Notes: a model not told the origin generated them from the letters alone. Positions 8,630-17,710 are shown, counted from the first letter of the stretch. The stretch: DNA of 64,000 bases from Roseburia sp. 1XD42-34 (GCF_009917385.1 NZ_QWLJ01000015.1:1-64000); one strand, 5' to 3'. A program made the numbers and translations.

Positions 8630-8737
8630 ATGAAGAAATTAATTCGACAATTAATTAAGTATGGACCAGTAATTTATCCAGTAATCAAAAAATATCTTAA
8701 TAAGCGAAAGGCTAAAAAGAATTACCGTGAGGAGTAA
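8630..8737 (+). CDS. Small basic protein, 35 residues
   Basis: The ATG at 8630 follows a strong GGAGGAATTTCT ribosome site. The product begins MKKLIRQLIKYGPVIYPVIK and continues with a lysine/arginine-rich tail. Its first 25 residues form a short amphipathic or hydrophobic helix broken by prolines; the tail is very basic. Such short KKLxxQxIKYGPVIYPxxKK proteins seem common in Bacillaceae (recollection, not a search). Function is unknown; membrane-surface or nucleic-acid binding would fit the composition. Confidence 0.65.
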   Translation: MKKLIRQLIKYGPVIYPVIKKYLNKRKAKKNYREE

Positions 8738-8961
8738 TGTGAAATTCAACGTGTGACCAATTAAACTAGATATATTTAAGTGGAAAATAAATAATTATAG
8801 TGATAAAAGAGGTAGCGGCTAAAAGTAAATTCATTACTCGTTAAGCGAAATGAAAGGCGCCTGTAATTGCTCGTTCTCATCTAGAACAGTTCCCTTGCTA
8901 TTTAACCTAGCTTTTGTTATCAATAAATAGGGCAAATAATTAAATGCAGGAGGCAATTAGA

Positions 8962-9513
8962 ATGAAAATCGCAGCAATAGTGGGCAGTAATCGACAGAGC
9001 TCTTATAACATGAAGCTTGTACGATTTTTACAAGCAAGATATACAGATAAAGTGGAGATCGAAATTCTTCCAATTGCTCAGCTTCCATTTTACAATCAGG
9101 ATGAGGAATTAAATCCACCAGTAATTGTAAACGAAATAAAAAATAAAATACGAGCAAGCGATGGGGTGCTAATTGCGACGCCGGAGTATAACAGCTCTAT
9201 TTCCGGAATGTTAAAAAACGCACTCGATTGGTTTTCAAGAGTGGAACAAGTAATGGTGAATAAACCGACAATGATTGTTGGTGCCTCCATGGGGGTAATG
9301 GGGACGATTCGAGCACAAATGCAACTTCGACAAATTTTAAATTCCCCTGGGATAGGTGCTTTAACCTTACCAGGAAATGAAGTATTCATTGGTGCTATTC
9401 AAAATAAAATGGATGAGCAAGGACGTTTCACAGATGAGCCGACCATTCAGTTTATAGATATGGTTCTGGATAACTTCATGGAATGGACTGAAAAAACAAA
9501 GGTTTGTATTTAA
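8962..9513 (+). CDS. NADPH-dependent FMN reductase family protein
   Basis: The 183-residue flavodoxin-like protein has the FMN phosphate loop GSNRQSSYN (8-16) and the signature TPEYNSSISGMLKNALDW (73-90). Members reduce FMN, azo dyes, quinones or chromate with NAD(P)H. The ATG at 8962 lies eight bases after CAGGAGG; the in-frame ATG at 8944 would overlap that site. A strong stem-loop immediately follows the stop. Physiological substrate is unknown. Confidence 0.9.
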   Translation: MKIAAIVGSNRQSSYNMKLVRFLQARYTDKVEIEILPIAQLPFYNQDEELNPPVIVNEIKNKIRASDGVLIATPEYNSSISGMLKNALDWFSRVEQVMVNKPTMIVGASMGVMGTIRAQMQLRQILNSPGIGALTLPGNEVFIGAIQNKMDEQGRFTDEPTIQFIDMVLDNFMEWTEKTKVCI

Positions 9514-9553
9514 ACAAAAACTTGCTTTCTTCATGGAAGCAAGTTTTTGTTTA
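9511..9553 (+). terminator. Intrinsic terminator after FMN reductase
   Basis: A 16-bp perfect stem, AAACAAAAACTTGCTT and its complement around TCTTCATGG. It begins at the stop codon and has A/T tracts on both sides, so it could act in either direction. Confidence 0.85.
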
Positions 9554-9581
9554 AATAACACTTCGAAAAAGGAGAATATAA

Positions 9582-10007
9582 ATGACACTCAAGGGGATTA
9601 ATCACATTTTATTTTCAGTATCTGATTTAGAACGATCGATTACATTTTATCAGTACGTGTTTGCTGCTAAGTTATTAGTCAAGGGAAGGAGTACTGCATA
9701 CTTTGATGTAAATGGAATTTGGCTAGCGTTAAATGAAGAAAAAGATATCCCGCGTCAGGAAATTCATCATTCGTATACACATATTGCTTTTTCAATTGAC
9801 GAAGCGGATTTTGACAGGATGTACCAAAAATTACTAAAGTTGAACGTAACTATTTTAGAAGGAAGACCAAGGGACGAGAGAGATAGAAAATCCGTTTATT
9901 TTACTGATCCAGATGGGCATAAGTTTGAATTCCATACTGGTACACTAGCCGATCGATTAGCATATTACAAAGAAGAAAAACAGCATATGGAATTTTTTTC
10001 TAATTAA
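9582..10007 (+). CDS. fosB: FosB-type metallothiol transferase (fosfomycin resistance)
   Basis: A 141-residue VOC-fold protein matching FosB along its whole length: [40 protein letters not shown] and [14 protein letters not shown]. The metal ligands H8, H67 and E116 are all present. FosB opens the epoxide of fosfomycin by adding bacillithiol (or cysteine), using a divalent metal, in the cytoplasm. The ribosome site is AAAGGAG. Chromosomal fosB genes are common in Bacillaceae. No transposase flanks it; the composition resembles its neighbours. Confidence 0.92.
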   Translation: MTLKGINHILFSVSDLERSITFYQYVFAAKLLVKGRSTAYFDVNGIWLALNEEKDIPRQEIHHSYTHIAFSIDEADFDRMYQKLLKLNVTILEGRPRDERDRKSVYFTDPDGHKFEFHTGTLADRLAYYKEEKQHMEFFSN

Positions 10008-10324
10008 AGGCGCCATAATTCCCCAATTTCGTAGAGCCTGGATGGTACAATAGGAGATAGTTCCTAAATTTCCGATTCGAGGCTCCCTACCCTTGCAGTA
10101 CGAACAATCCGATGAAATTCCCCATGCTAAAAGGCACTTTATGAATATATAACGGCATCTTTTATCCAAAATGCCGTTATTATAATGGATAAAAATGAAG
10201 CGAACCACTTTTTTTCACCTTTAGGATATGGGTAAGCTGTTGTCTTTAATAGTTATAAAGGAGTCCATAGGTGACGAGAGTTTATACATGTAGGTGAAGG
10301 GGGATTCTACATACATATTTCACT
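10008..10324. other. Intergenic region
   Basis: Non-coding between convergent fosB and the lipoprotein gene. It contains an 8-bp stem (AACGGCAT/ATGCCGTT, 10151-10178) that may be a weak terminator, but there is no long T-run. Confidence 0.45.
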
Positions 10325-10735
10325 TTAAAGTTCAAGTTGCTCGATTTGGTTTTGCAGTGAATGGATGTTTTCAATGGTTTGGTATATATCTGTATCTTTT
10401 ACTTGTTCGAAAGTTAGCTCCCCTTGTTCCATTAAACGATACGTCTCATCTAATAATAGTTCACTTTGGTTTCTTAATTCCTGATGAATATCTTCTGCAG
10501 CCTCCGGAGGATCAAGATTAATAAAATCTGTTATCGTAGTTTCTAAATTCTCTAGTCGCGTCATTAGCTGATCTTTTTCTAAGGAAGCGGCTTCCTCTAT
10601 AAAATTGTTTAAGTCATTAAGATACGTTGTTGCTTCGTCCAGATAGTTTAAGGAATCCGATGCTTCTTCTAAAATGCTGCATCCGCTCAATAATAAAACT
10701 AAAAAACATAACATGCTAAGAATAATTTTTTTCAT
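10325..10735 (-). CDS. Putative lipoprotein (DUF6376-like)
   Basis: A 136-residue protein with a lipoprotein signal peptide: MKK, a hydrophobic stretch and the lipobox LSGC with the lipidated cysteine at residue 19. The mature part is acidic and helical (EEASDSLNYLDEATTYLNDL and onward). Short acidic lipoproteins of this type are annotated as DUF6376 in Bacillales. It would sit on the outer face of the membrane. Function unknown. It ends 317 bp past fosB on the opposite strand. Confidence 0.75.
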   Translation of the reverse strand: MKKIILSMLCFLVLLLSGCSILEEASDSLNYLDEATTYLNDLNNFIEEAASLEKDQLMTRLENLETTITDFINLDPPEAAEDIHQELRNQSELLLDETYRLMEQGELTFEQVKDTDIYQTIENIHSLQNQIEQLEL

Positions 10736-10996
10736 ACTAACTTAATCCTTTCTTTGTTCAGATTTGGAGTAGTTGTTCTTATCAAAATGGTAACCGTTCA
10801 TAGTAATATGGAAGGTAGCAAAAATTCTCTATCGGCTAAATTTTTTTGAAACAGAAACGAACAGATTTGTTTTGGCTGCCTACTCTAATCTTTACGAAAA
10901 AGCTCCCGTTTAAGTTTCAAGTAATTGGTACTAATGCTTATGATACGATAGGCAAAACTATTTAATTGAGAGCATTTACAGTAAAGGATGATTGGT

Positions 10997-11734
10997 ATGA
11001 AAAACAAACGTTACATCGTTATTATGGTACTTGGAATACTTTTTATATCAGGAATTCAAGCGAAAGCATCCACCTATTTTTATGAACCTTTATCAGAAAT
11101 AGCGGAATTTAAAAACAAAGAGCATCAACGATATCATGAAGCTTTGTTAATGTATACAGCGAAAGAATTGGGTATTGATGTAGAAGGGAAGACAACAAAA
11201 GAATTAAAACAAGAAGTAGAGCAGATGACTTTGAAGCAAGCAACTAAAAAGTTTGCGATTCAAGTAGAAGGGAAAGACAGAGAGCAATTAAAACAAGAAA
11301 TTCTGCATGCGCAATTGGTGCAGAAGGCAAAACAGCTTGGAATTAAAAGCGATGGAAAAACGTCTGGAAAATTAGCAAAAGAGGTGAATGAGAAGTTATT
11401 GAAAAGGAAAGCAGAACAATTAGGGATTCATATCGAAGGTAAAACATACCAACAGGTAAAACAGGAACTTATTCAATTGGAAATAGAGATAGAAGCAAAG
11501 CAGCTTGGAATTAAGCTTCAAGGAGAGAAAATGAATCAATTGATTCAAAATGTCCATGAGGCCAAATTATATCATACCGCAGAGCAGCTAGGGTTACTTA
11601 CCGTGAATAAGACTTCAGCTGAATTACTGGAGGAAATTATTGTCAATCATGCAACAGAAGCGAAAAAACTAAAACTATATCCCTTTCAAAATGGAGAATT
11701 CCATAGCTATCTACATTATAAATTTGAGAATTAG
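10997..11734 (+). CDS. Secreted protein with six 28-residue repeats
   Basis: A 245-residue protein. A signal peptide (MKNKRYIVIMVLGILFISG, cleavage probably after AKA) is followed by a linker and six near-exact 28-residue repeats spanning about residues 55-222. The consensus is AKQLGIxxxGKTxxELKQEV plus a helical spacer; repeats 3, 4 and 5 start AKQLGIKSDGKT, AEQLGIHIEGKT and AKQLGIKLQGEK. Each repeat looks like two helices around a GKT-type turn. The ATG at 10997 is nine bases after AAAGG. I do not recognise the family. It is probably extracellular or wall-associated. Confidence 0.75.
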   Translation: MKNKRYIVIMVLGILFISGIQAKASTYFYEPLSEIAEFKNKEHQRYHEALLMYTAKELGIDVEGKTTKELKQEVEQMTLKQATKKFAIQVEGKDREQLKQEILHAQLVQKAKQLGIKSDGKTSGKLAKEVNEKLLKRKAEQLGIHIEGKTYQQVKQELIQLEIEIEAKQLGIKLQGEKMNQLIQNVHEAKLYHTAEQLGLLTVNKTSAELLEEIIVNHATEAKKLKLYPFQNGEFHSYLHYKFEN

Positions 11735-11780
11735 AGTAAAGTTCGTGGAAGAACCATTTGTATTAGAATGGAAGCACCTT

Positions 11781-11832
11781 CTAACAAGTCCCATAACCAT
11801 GAGCGAGGTAAAGACTTGCGCTCATGGAAGTT
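11781..11832 (+). repeat. Possible divergent repeat B 3' end
   Basis: CTAACAAG is followed by a perfect 9-bp hairpin (CCATGAGCG/CGCTCATGG, 11797-11827) and then AAGTTTCTCC. The order, ACTAACAA then hairpin then GGAAG, is that of repeat B, but the stem sequence is entirely different. It lies 47 bp after the repeat-protein gene and could also act as its terminator. Confidence 0.4.
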
Positions 11833-12047
11833 TCTCCCTGCAAATTTAGAGAATGAAAACTAATAAAGCGTTTAACTGGAAAATTCAACTGCAAATCATA
11901 CTCGATTCGCTCAATTAACCATGATCGTGGCCTTTCCTTCCGTTAACAGAAGTTTCTCTTTATGATAAAACGTATTGGTTTGTATCGTTTTTATGATGTG
12001 GTATGATGTTATTTATGCCACATATCGGACAGAAGTTTTTGTTCGAA

Positions 12048-12306
12048 GATAAGAAAGTATAAAATGATGTGCTTGTGGATAGCGAAATAACCGACTAGGC
12101 ACGTCTGGCGCATGAGCCCAGCAACGATCCACTTTAGAAATGCGCCCCCGACAAGGCCTCATCGGTTCATCGCTAAGAGGAAGCCGATTAAAAACGGGCT
12201 TGGCGCCCAGACGTCTGCTCATCCCTGTTAGTGGCATGATTCCTTTATCTCCGTGAATTCGTTTCATTCGCTTACGTTGTGCTAAACGGGCACCCCCCAC
12301 CTTTTT
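12048..12306 (+). repeat. Repeat A copy 3 (subfamily with GAGCCC stem)
   Basis: Left end GATAAGAAAGTATAAAAT, then GCGCATGAGCCCAGCAACGA, GCCGATTAAAAACGGGCTTG, and a GCTAAACGGGCACC right part. It shares the GAGCCCAGCAACGAT variant with copy 8. Confidence 0.85.
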
Positions 12307-12471
12307 GCTATTGGATGGTATTGCCCCTTATATACGCGGATGGAAAGTACTTGTGTAAACTTTTACATTGGCTGCAATATACAGAGTTTCCGTACGCCTA
12401 AGGAAACGATTTTTTGAGTGTTATATCTTGCTTCCATTAATGCAGATATTTAGCCAGAAGGGAGAGGTTTG

Positions 12472-13890
12472 GTGAGTTCAGAAAACGTAACAGCAAAAAA
12501 TCCAAGAGAAATAAACAAAGTGCCATTGCTGATTGTCCTTATTTCAGGGGCGTTTGTCGCCATCTTAAATCAAACGTTATTAGCAACTGCATTACCAAAA
12601 ATCATGCAAGATTTACAGTTAGATGCGAATACTGTTCAATGGTTGCAATCCATCTTTATGCTGGTAAACGGAATTATGATTCCGATTACGGCATTTTTGA
12701 TCGAACGTTTTACGACAAGAAGTCTTTTTATAACTGCATTAAGCATATTTGCGTTAGGAACAGCAATCTGTGCGATAGCTCCTAATTTTTCCGTATTAAT
12801 GATCGGGAGAATCGGTCAAGCTGCAGCTGCTGGAATAATGATGCCGTTAATGCAAACAATATTGTTTCTCATATATCCAATTGAAAAACGTGGAACTGCA
12901 ATGGGAATGTTCGGGATGGTCATTGCCTTCGCTCCAGCTATAGGACCGACATTATCCGGTTGGTTAGTAGAGCATTTCCCTTGGAGAAGTGTGTTCTATG
13001 TCGTATTACCAATTATCGTTATCGATATCATCGTTGCCTATTTTATTTTGAAAAATATTACCAACCAAACATTTCCAAAGGTCGATGTTATATCGATCAT
13101 CCTGTCTACGCTAGGCTTTGGCGGTTTATTGTATGGATTTAGTGCCGCAGGTAATAGCGGTTGGGGAAGTTTACAGGTGGTTGCGTCCATAGTTATTGGG
13201 GCGATCACGTTGGCGATTTTTATTTGGCGTCAATTAAAATTAGAAGAGCCGATTTTAGAATTCCGTGTATTTCGTAATCCAGTATTTTCATTGACAACTG
13301 TATTAGGAATGGTTACCTTTATGGCGATGATCGGTGCGGCTGTTATCATTCCTATCCTTGCACAAAATATGCTCGGGTTTACTGCTTTAGAATCCGGTTT
13401 AATGGTGTTGCCTGGGGCAATTGTTATGGGTGTGATGAACCCAATCACTGGAAGGTTATTTGACCGTTTTGGTGCACGTTGGCTTTCAATAATTGGCTTA
13501 TCCATTGTTACTGTAACAACATTTATGTTTACAAATTTATCAATAGATACATCATTTGCATATATCGCAACAGTTAACGCTATCCGTATGCTAGGAATAG
13601 CGATGGTGATGATGCCCGTTACAACTGCCGGTTTAAATCAACTTCCTATCCACCTTATTCCACATGGAACAGCGATGAATAACACGATGCGCCAAGTTGC
13701 TGGAGCTGTTGGAACAGCGTTGTTAGTAACGGTGATGACAAATGCTGCTCTACCAGATCAAGGTGTTCCAGGCATGATTCATGGTGTGAATATTTCATTC
13801 ATTGTAGCAGGATTGTTCGCGATCATTGCCCTTATCTTATCCCTTTTTATCAAATCAGGATCAGATTCAAAAGTTCGTATTGGCAGGTAA
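12472..13890 (+). CDS. MFS multidrug exporter, DHA2 (14-TM) family
   Basis: A roughly 472-residue major facilitator protein with DHA2-type motifs: LNQTLLATALPKIMQDL in TM1, LIERFTTRSLF in the first cytoplasmic loop, and AIGPTLSGWLVEHFPWRSVF (motif C of drug/H+ antiporters) in TM5. About 14 hydrophobic segments fit the EmrB/QacA/LmrB group. It would expel drugs or organic anions in exchange for protons. The start is GTG 12472 (or TTG 12469) after AAGGGAGAGG. No regulator or membrane-fusion partner adjoins it. Substrate unknown. Confidence 0.9.
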   Translation: MSSENVTAKNPREINKVPLLIVLISGAFVAILNQTLLATALPKIMQDLQLDANTVQWLQSIFMLVNGIMIPITAFLIERFTTRSLFITALSIFALGTAICAIAPNFSVLMIGRIGQAAAAGIMMPLMQTILFLIYPIEKRGTAMGMFGMVIAFAPAIGPTLSGWLVEHFPWRSVFYVVLPIIVIDIIVAYFILKNITNQTFPKVDVISIILSTLGFGGLLYGFSAAGNSGWGSLQVVASIVIGAITLAIFIWRQLKLEEPILEFRVFRNPVFSLTTVLGMVTFMAMIGAAVIIPILAQNMLGFTALESGLMVLPGAIVMGVMNPITGRLFDRFGARWLSIIGLSIVTVTTFMFTNLSIDTSFAYIATVNAIRMLGIAMVMMPVTTAGLNQLPIHLIPHGTAMNNTMRQVAGAVGTALLVTVMTNAALPDQGVPGMIHGVNISFIVAGLFAIIALILSLFIKSGSDSKVRIGR

Positions 13891-13933
13891 AGCAAAACTC
13901 CAATCAGTTGGGATTTTTTAATCCTTTGTTCCA

Positions 13934-14197
13934 AGATAAGAAAGTGTAAAATTTGTTGCTTTGGGATAAGGGAATAACGGAATAGCCACGTCCGGCGTAA
14001 GCGCCCAGCAACTAGGCGACTTCACGAAAGCGCCCTACGATAAGTCATCATTGGTTCGAGGTTAAGAGGAAGGCCGACTAAAAACGGGCTTACTGCTCAG
14101 GTGTCGGCATACTCCTGTTGCAGGAGCATGATTCCTAAAGCTTTAGTTGATTCGTTTCAGTCGCTACGTTGCTAAACGGGCGCTTGCGCCTTTGTTC
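13934..14197 (+). repeat. Repeat A copy 4 (full length)
   Basis: A full copy from GATAAGAAAGTGTAAAATTT to GCGCCTTTGTTC. All helices are present: GCGCCCAGCAAC with GTTGCTAAACGGGCGC, GGCCGAC with GTGTCGGC, and the CTCCTGTTGCAGGAG hairpin. Confidence 0.9.
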
Positions 14198-14292
14198 CAC
14201 TATAGGAAAGTATAAGATTTTTTTGGTTTATAGTGTAAGAAAAACAAAGGCTTCCGCCATAAGACTTGGCGACAAGCCAAGTTTTTCTAAAC
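14198..14292 (+). repeat. Repeat A-like left end plus GACTTGGC hairpin
   Basis: CACTATAGGAAAGTATAAG, a T-run and GGTTTATAGTGTAAGAAA occur again (reverse complement) at 29433-29476 next to repeat A copy 6. The sequence resembles the repeat A left end but is followed by a different body with a hairpin ACTTGGC/GCCAAGT and TTTTTCT, which could terminate transcription. Confidence 0.55.
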
Positions 14293-14428
14293 ACTACAGA
14301 TGTATATCTTAAAGGTATCCGAACAGAATTAGCATTTACTCGTAGTTGGAACTTGCACTGATTTCGATGTTTTAAGGGTGAATGAGCATTTTTATTGCCA
14401 GCTCGTGCGACATAAATTAAAAAAACAG

Positions 14429-14457
14429 TTGACATTCTTCGCTTTTCTATCCATAAT
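14429..14457 (+). promoter_or_regulatory. Promoter of proBA leader
   Basis: TTGACA (14429-14434), a 17-bp spacer and CATAAT (14452-14457) form a sigma-A promoter just upstream of the T-box leader. Confidence 0.7.
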
Positions 14458-14469
14458 ATTATAAAAATA

Positions 14470-14710
14470 CAATTGAACGGTAAGAAAGGATTAGTATGTG
14501 GTCCATTCAGTGCCAGAGAGGGGAAGTTAACAGCTGGAAGCTCCCTACACGTGAATCCACAGAACCTGCCTTTTGAGTCCCATTAAAATGGGCGCTATAT
14601 TCGGCGTTATAGAAGCAAGCGGGATGTCTTTACGACATTCAACATAGGTGGTACCGCGGAAGAAAGCTCTTTCGTCCTTGTATACAGGATGGATAGGGCT
14701 TTTTTTACAA
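14470..14710 (+). promoter_or_regulatory. T-box riboswitch, proline type (CCU specifier)
   Basis: The T-box signature GGTGGTACCGCG lies at 14647-14658. It is followed by the terminator stem AGCTCTTTCGTCCT/AGGATGGATAGGGCT and a T-run ending about 14707. The specifier is probably CCT at 14565-14567: AGAA-CCT-GCCTTTTGAG aligns with the GAAA-GGC-ATTCTTGAG layout of the B. subtilis glyQS leader. The TGGT anticipates a tRNA with discriminator A, as expected for tRNA-Pro. Uncharged tRNA-Pro would allow transcription into proBA. Confidence 0.9.
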
Positions 14711-14833
14711 TTATACAAATAAGATGGATCAATAACGCAGCTTAGTAGCAGTTACCCTTTTATAAAATAACCTAGAGGTACTGCAGTTAAATTCATAGAA
14801 TATAAAAAGATAATGGGAATAGGAGTATGCAAA

Positions 14834-15925
14834 GTGAGTAAACAGAGAGTCGTTGTGAAAATTGGGAGTAGCTCGTTGACAAATGTGCGTGGGGAGATGG
14901 ACGAAGCAAAGCTAACGGAACATGTGCAGGCCATTGCGAAGCTTCGCCAATTGAACCATGATGTTATTTTAGTTTCGTCAGGCGCTGTGGCTGCCGGTTT
15001 TTCACAAATAGGCTATGCCTCTAGACCTGTCACATTGAAAGGAAAACAAGCAGCAGCTGCTGCAGGGCAAGGGTTGTTAATCCAAGCATATATGGAGAAA
15101 TTTTCAGAGCATGATTTACGAGCTGCGCAATTACTTTTAACACGAGACGATTTTAAAGATCGAGAACGATACAAAAATGCGTTTAATACATTGATGGAAT
15201 TATTAGAACGTAGAGTTATTCCGATTATTAATGAAAACGACACCGTATCCATTAAAGAACTTACGTTTGGAGATAATGATATGCTGTCTGCTCTAGTAAG
15301 CGGTATTGTACATGCTGACCAATTAATTATGTTAACCGATATTAACGGTTTATATAATGAGAATCCGCGCCAAAATCCAGATGCGATAAAATACGATTAT
15401 TTAGATCGCATTACAGAAGAAATGATTGCCCAAGCGGATCAGCATGGATCGTCTGTTGGTACAGGTGGAATGAAATCAAAACTGGAAGCAGCAAAAATGG
15501 CCTTGTCATTGGGGGTCAGCGTATTTATCGGTACTGGTAAAGGAGGCGAAAAGCTGTCGCAAATTATGGAGGGAAGTGGCGATGGTACTTATATTACTAA
15601 TCCTGCAAAAGGCTCCATTACAACGAATAAACAATGGATTGCCCTTCATTCGGAGCCAGTAGGTCAAGTATATGTAGATCATGGCGCTGAAGAAGCGATT
15701 CTTTATCAAGGAGCAAGTCTTTTAGCTGCTGGGATCCGTAAAGTACAAGGTGATTTTAAAGCGGGAGATGTCGTAGAAGTGTATGGCAAAAATGGATTAA
15801 TTGGGAAGGGAGAGGTAAGCTGTTCGGCAGATGTCGTTATGAAAGAGCTGCAATTAAGAAGTTCTGATAAAGATTGTCTATCCTCCCGGGTGATTCATCG
15901 CGACCGTTGGGTAAGGTTAACCTAA
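14834..15925 (+). CDS. proB: Glutamate 5-kinase
   Basis: A 363-residue ProB: N-terminal amino acid kinase domain (RVVVKIGSSSLTN, SSGAVAAGF, NENDTVS, then GGMKSKLEAAKMA) and a C-terminal PUA domain from about residue 270. It phosphorylates glutamate to gamma-glutamyl phosphate, the first step of proline synthesis, in the cytoplasm. GTG 14834 follows AGGAG with 8-bp spacing. It lies behind the proline T-box, so it is the biosynthetic rather than the osmotic copy; proA follows in the same operon. Confidence 0.95.
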   Translation: MSKQRVVVKIGSSSLTNVRGEMDEAKLTEHVQAIAKLRQLNHDVILVSSGAVAAGFSQIGYASRPVTLKGKQAAAAAGQGLLIQAYMEKFSEHDLRAAQLLLTRDDFKDRERYKNAFNTLMELLERRVIPIINENDTVSIKELTFGDNDMLSALVSGIVHADQLIMLTDINGLYNENPRQNPDAIKYDYLDRITEEMIAQADQHGSSVGTGGMKSKLEAAKMALSLGVSVFIGTGKGGEKLSQIMEGSGDGTYITNPAKGSITTNKQWIALHSEPVGQVYVDHGAEEAILYQGASLLAAGIRKVQGDFKAGDVVEVYGKNGLIGKGEVSCSADVVMKELQLRSSDKDCLSSRVIHRDRWVRLT

Positions 15926-16136
15926 ACAAATAGTAGCGTAACTCAAGGATTATGGTTACTAAAAAAGGATTACTTAAATATTAAATGGAAGAAGACGTGC
16001 GGTGATATGGCAAGTAGAAAATAAATAAAATACGGGTACAACGCACGTATAAATTCTTAAGCTGTAAAACAAATAAAAGTAAGCAACAATGGGCGAAAAA
16101 ATAACGCCTAAATATAAGATACGAGGAGGAATTTCT

Positions 16137-17384
16137 ATGTATGAAGTACAGCAAAAAGGAAAATTGGCAAAAGCAGCAAGTTATCAGTTAAATGGTATAA
16201 CAACAGAGGAAAAAAACCAAGCGTTGCAGTACATTGCAGAACAGCTGGTACAGGATAAGGAATTAATTTTAAAAGAGAACCAAAAGGATTTACAAGAAGG
16301 GGAAAACAAGGGCATTTCAAAAGCAATTTTAGATCGAATCATGCTGGATAATACTAGAATTGAAGTGATGTACGATGCAATTTTTCAACTGATTGATTTA
16401 AATGATCCAATTGGTGAGGTACTCGAAAGCTTAGAAAAGGATAATGGCCTTCGGATGGAAAGGAAGCGGGTGCCTATTGGTGTTATTGGAATGATTTATG
16501 AAGCACGTCCAAATGTAACGATCGATGCAGCAACACTATCATTAAAAACGGGTAACGCAGTTATCTTGCGTGGAAGTTCATCAGCTAAGTATTCCAATCA
16601 AGCTTTAGTAGCTTCCATTCATCAAGCACTCGCGAAAAGTAAACTTCCAGTGGATGCTGTCCAGCTAATTGAGGATACGAGCAGAGAAACCGCCCAGCAA
16701 TTATTTACATTAAATGAATACTTAGATGTGTTAATCCCTCGAGGAGGAAAAAAACTGATTCAGTCGGTTTTACAATCATCTACGGTACCTGTTATTGAAA
16801 CCGGAGCAGGTAATTGTCATATGTTCATTGATGTTTCCGCAGAAAAAAATGTAGCTATGAGGCTTGTTTTAAATGCAAAATTGCAGCGTCCATCTGTATG
16901 TAATACAATTGAATCGTTACTAATCCATAAAGACTGGTTTAAAGAACATGGGCTTGTTTTATTAAAAGCCTTAGCTGAGAAACAGGTTGTGATTTTTGGG
17001 GATGAAAATGTATGTGCAGTCTTTTCAAAGGCTAAGCAGGCGACCGAAGAGGATTGGTATACGGAATATCTGGATTTAGCAATCAGCGTTAAATTAGTAT
17101 CCTCATGTGAAGAAGCAGTAAATCATATTAATAAGTATGGAACACGACACTCCGAGGCTATTATTACAACTGACTATGCCAATGCAGTTTATTTCCAGCA
17201 ACATGTGGATGCAGCTGCTGTGTATCATAATGCTTCTACAAGATTTACAGATGGATTTGAATTTGGCTATGGAGCTGAAATAGGTATTAGTACACAAAAA
17301 TTACATGCAAGAGGACCAATGGGTTTGCCAGCGCTTACCTCGAGTAAGTTTTATATTTATGGTCAAGGGCAAATAAGGGAATAA
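16137..17384 (+). CDS. proA: Gamma-glutamyl phosphate reductase
   Basis: A 415-residue ProA of the aldehyde dehydrogenase fold. Evidence includes RVPIGVIGMIYEARPNVTID, the catalytic cysteine C255 in QRPSVCNTIESLL, and the C-terminal GLPALTSSKFYIYGQGQIR. It reduces gamma-glutamyl phosphate to glutamate semialdehyde using NADPH, the second step of proline synthesis. ATG 16137 follows GAGGAGG; the in-frame ATG at 16089 lacks a site. It is 212 bp after proB with no terminator between, so it is under the same T-box. Confidence 0.95.
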   Translation: MYEVQQKGKLAKAASYQLNGITTEEKNQALQYIAEQLVQDKELILKENQKDLQEGENKGISKAILDRIMLDNTRIEVMYDAIFQLIDLNDPIGEVLESLEKDNGLRMERKRVPIGVIGMIYEARPNVTIDAATLSLKTGNAVILRGSSSAKYSNQALVASIHQALAKSKLPVDAVQLIEDTSRETAQQLFTLNEYLDVLIPRGGKKLIQSVLQSSTVPVIETGAGNCHMFIDVSAEKNVAMRLVLNAKLQRPSVCNTIESLLIHKDWFKEHGLVLLKALAEKQVVIFGDENVCAVFSKAKQATEEDWYTEYLDLAISVKLVSSCEEAVNHINKYGTRHSEAIITTDYANAVYFQQHVDAAAVYHNASTRFTDGFEFGYGAEIGISTQKLHARGPMGLPALTSSKFYIYGQGQIRE

Positions 17385-17393
17385 TAGAAAAAA

Positions 17394-17432
17394 GAAGAGG
17401 CGCACTAAGCTTTGAGGTTCGCGCGCCTTACT
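17394..17432 (+). terminator. Possible terminator after proA
   Basis: AGGCGC and GCGCCTT form a stem about 10 bp after the proA stop. The loop is long and the T-run weak, so this is tentative. Confidence 0.4.
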
Positions 17433-17451
17433 GCGAGTCCTTTTTGTAATA

Positions 17452-17645
17452 GAATTTATCTCGTATATAAGTTGCTGTAAGACTCCCACTTCAGGAGTTG
17501 GATAATCTGTATTGCAACAAGTCTAAGTGAGAGTTAATGGTATCTAAATGACCTAGTCTGCAAGAGGTCTTTAGGCCATATCCTTGGGCTAACCATCAGT
17601 GGGGGAAAAATGAAAACTCCCACTGATGGAAGATTTGCTTTAGAA
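17452..17645 (+). repeat. Repeat B copy 3
   Basis: It has left flank AATTTAT, CTCGTATATAAG, ACTCCCACTTCAGGAGT, GATAATCTG, AAGTCTAAGTGAGAG and CCTTTAGGCC. The 13-bp hairpin ATCAGTGGGG/CCCACTGAT comes next, then GGAAGATTTGCTTTA. The outer stem's 3' side is degraded. It lies about 50 bp upstream of csaA. Confidence 0.85.
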
Positions 17646-17710
17646 TGTAAGGTGTTATCACACTCTACACCGCGATTTAAAGATAATAATTTAAAATGGA
17701 GGCGTTTAAC

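Noticed and set aside
9582..10007. fosB as part of a mobile resistance cassette
   Set aside because: No transposase, integrase or repeat borders it directly, and base composition matches the surroundings. Chromosomal fosB is normal in Bacillaceae.
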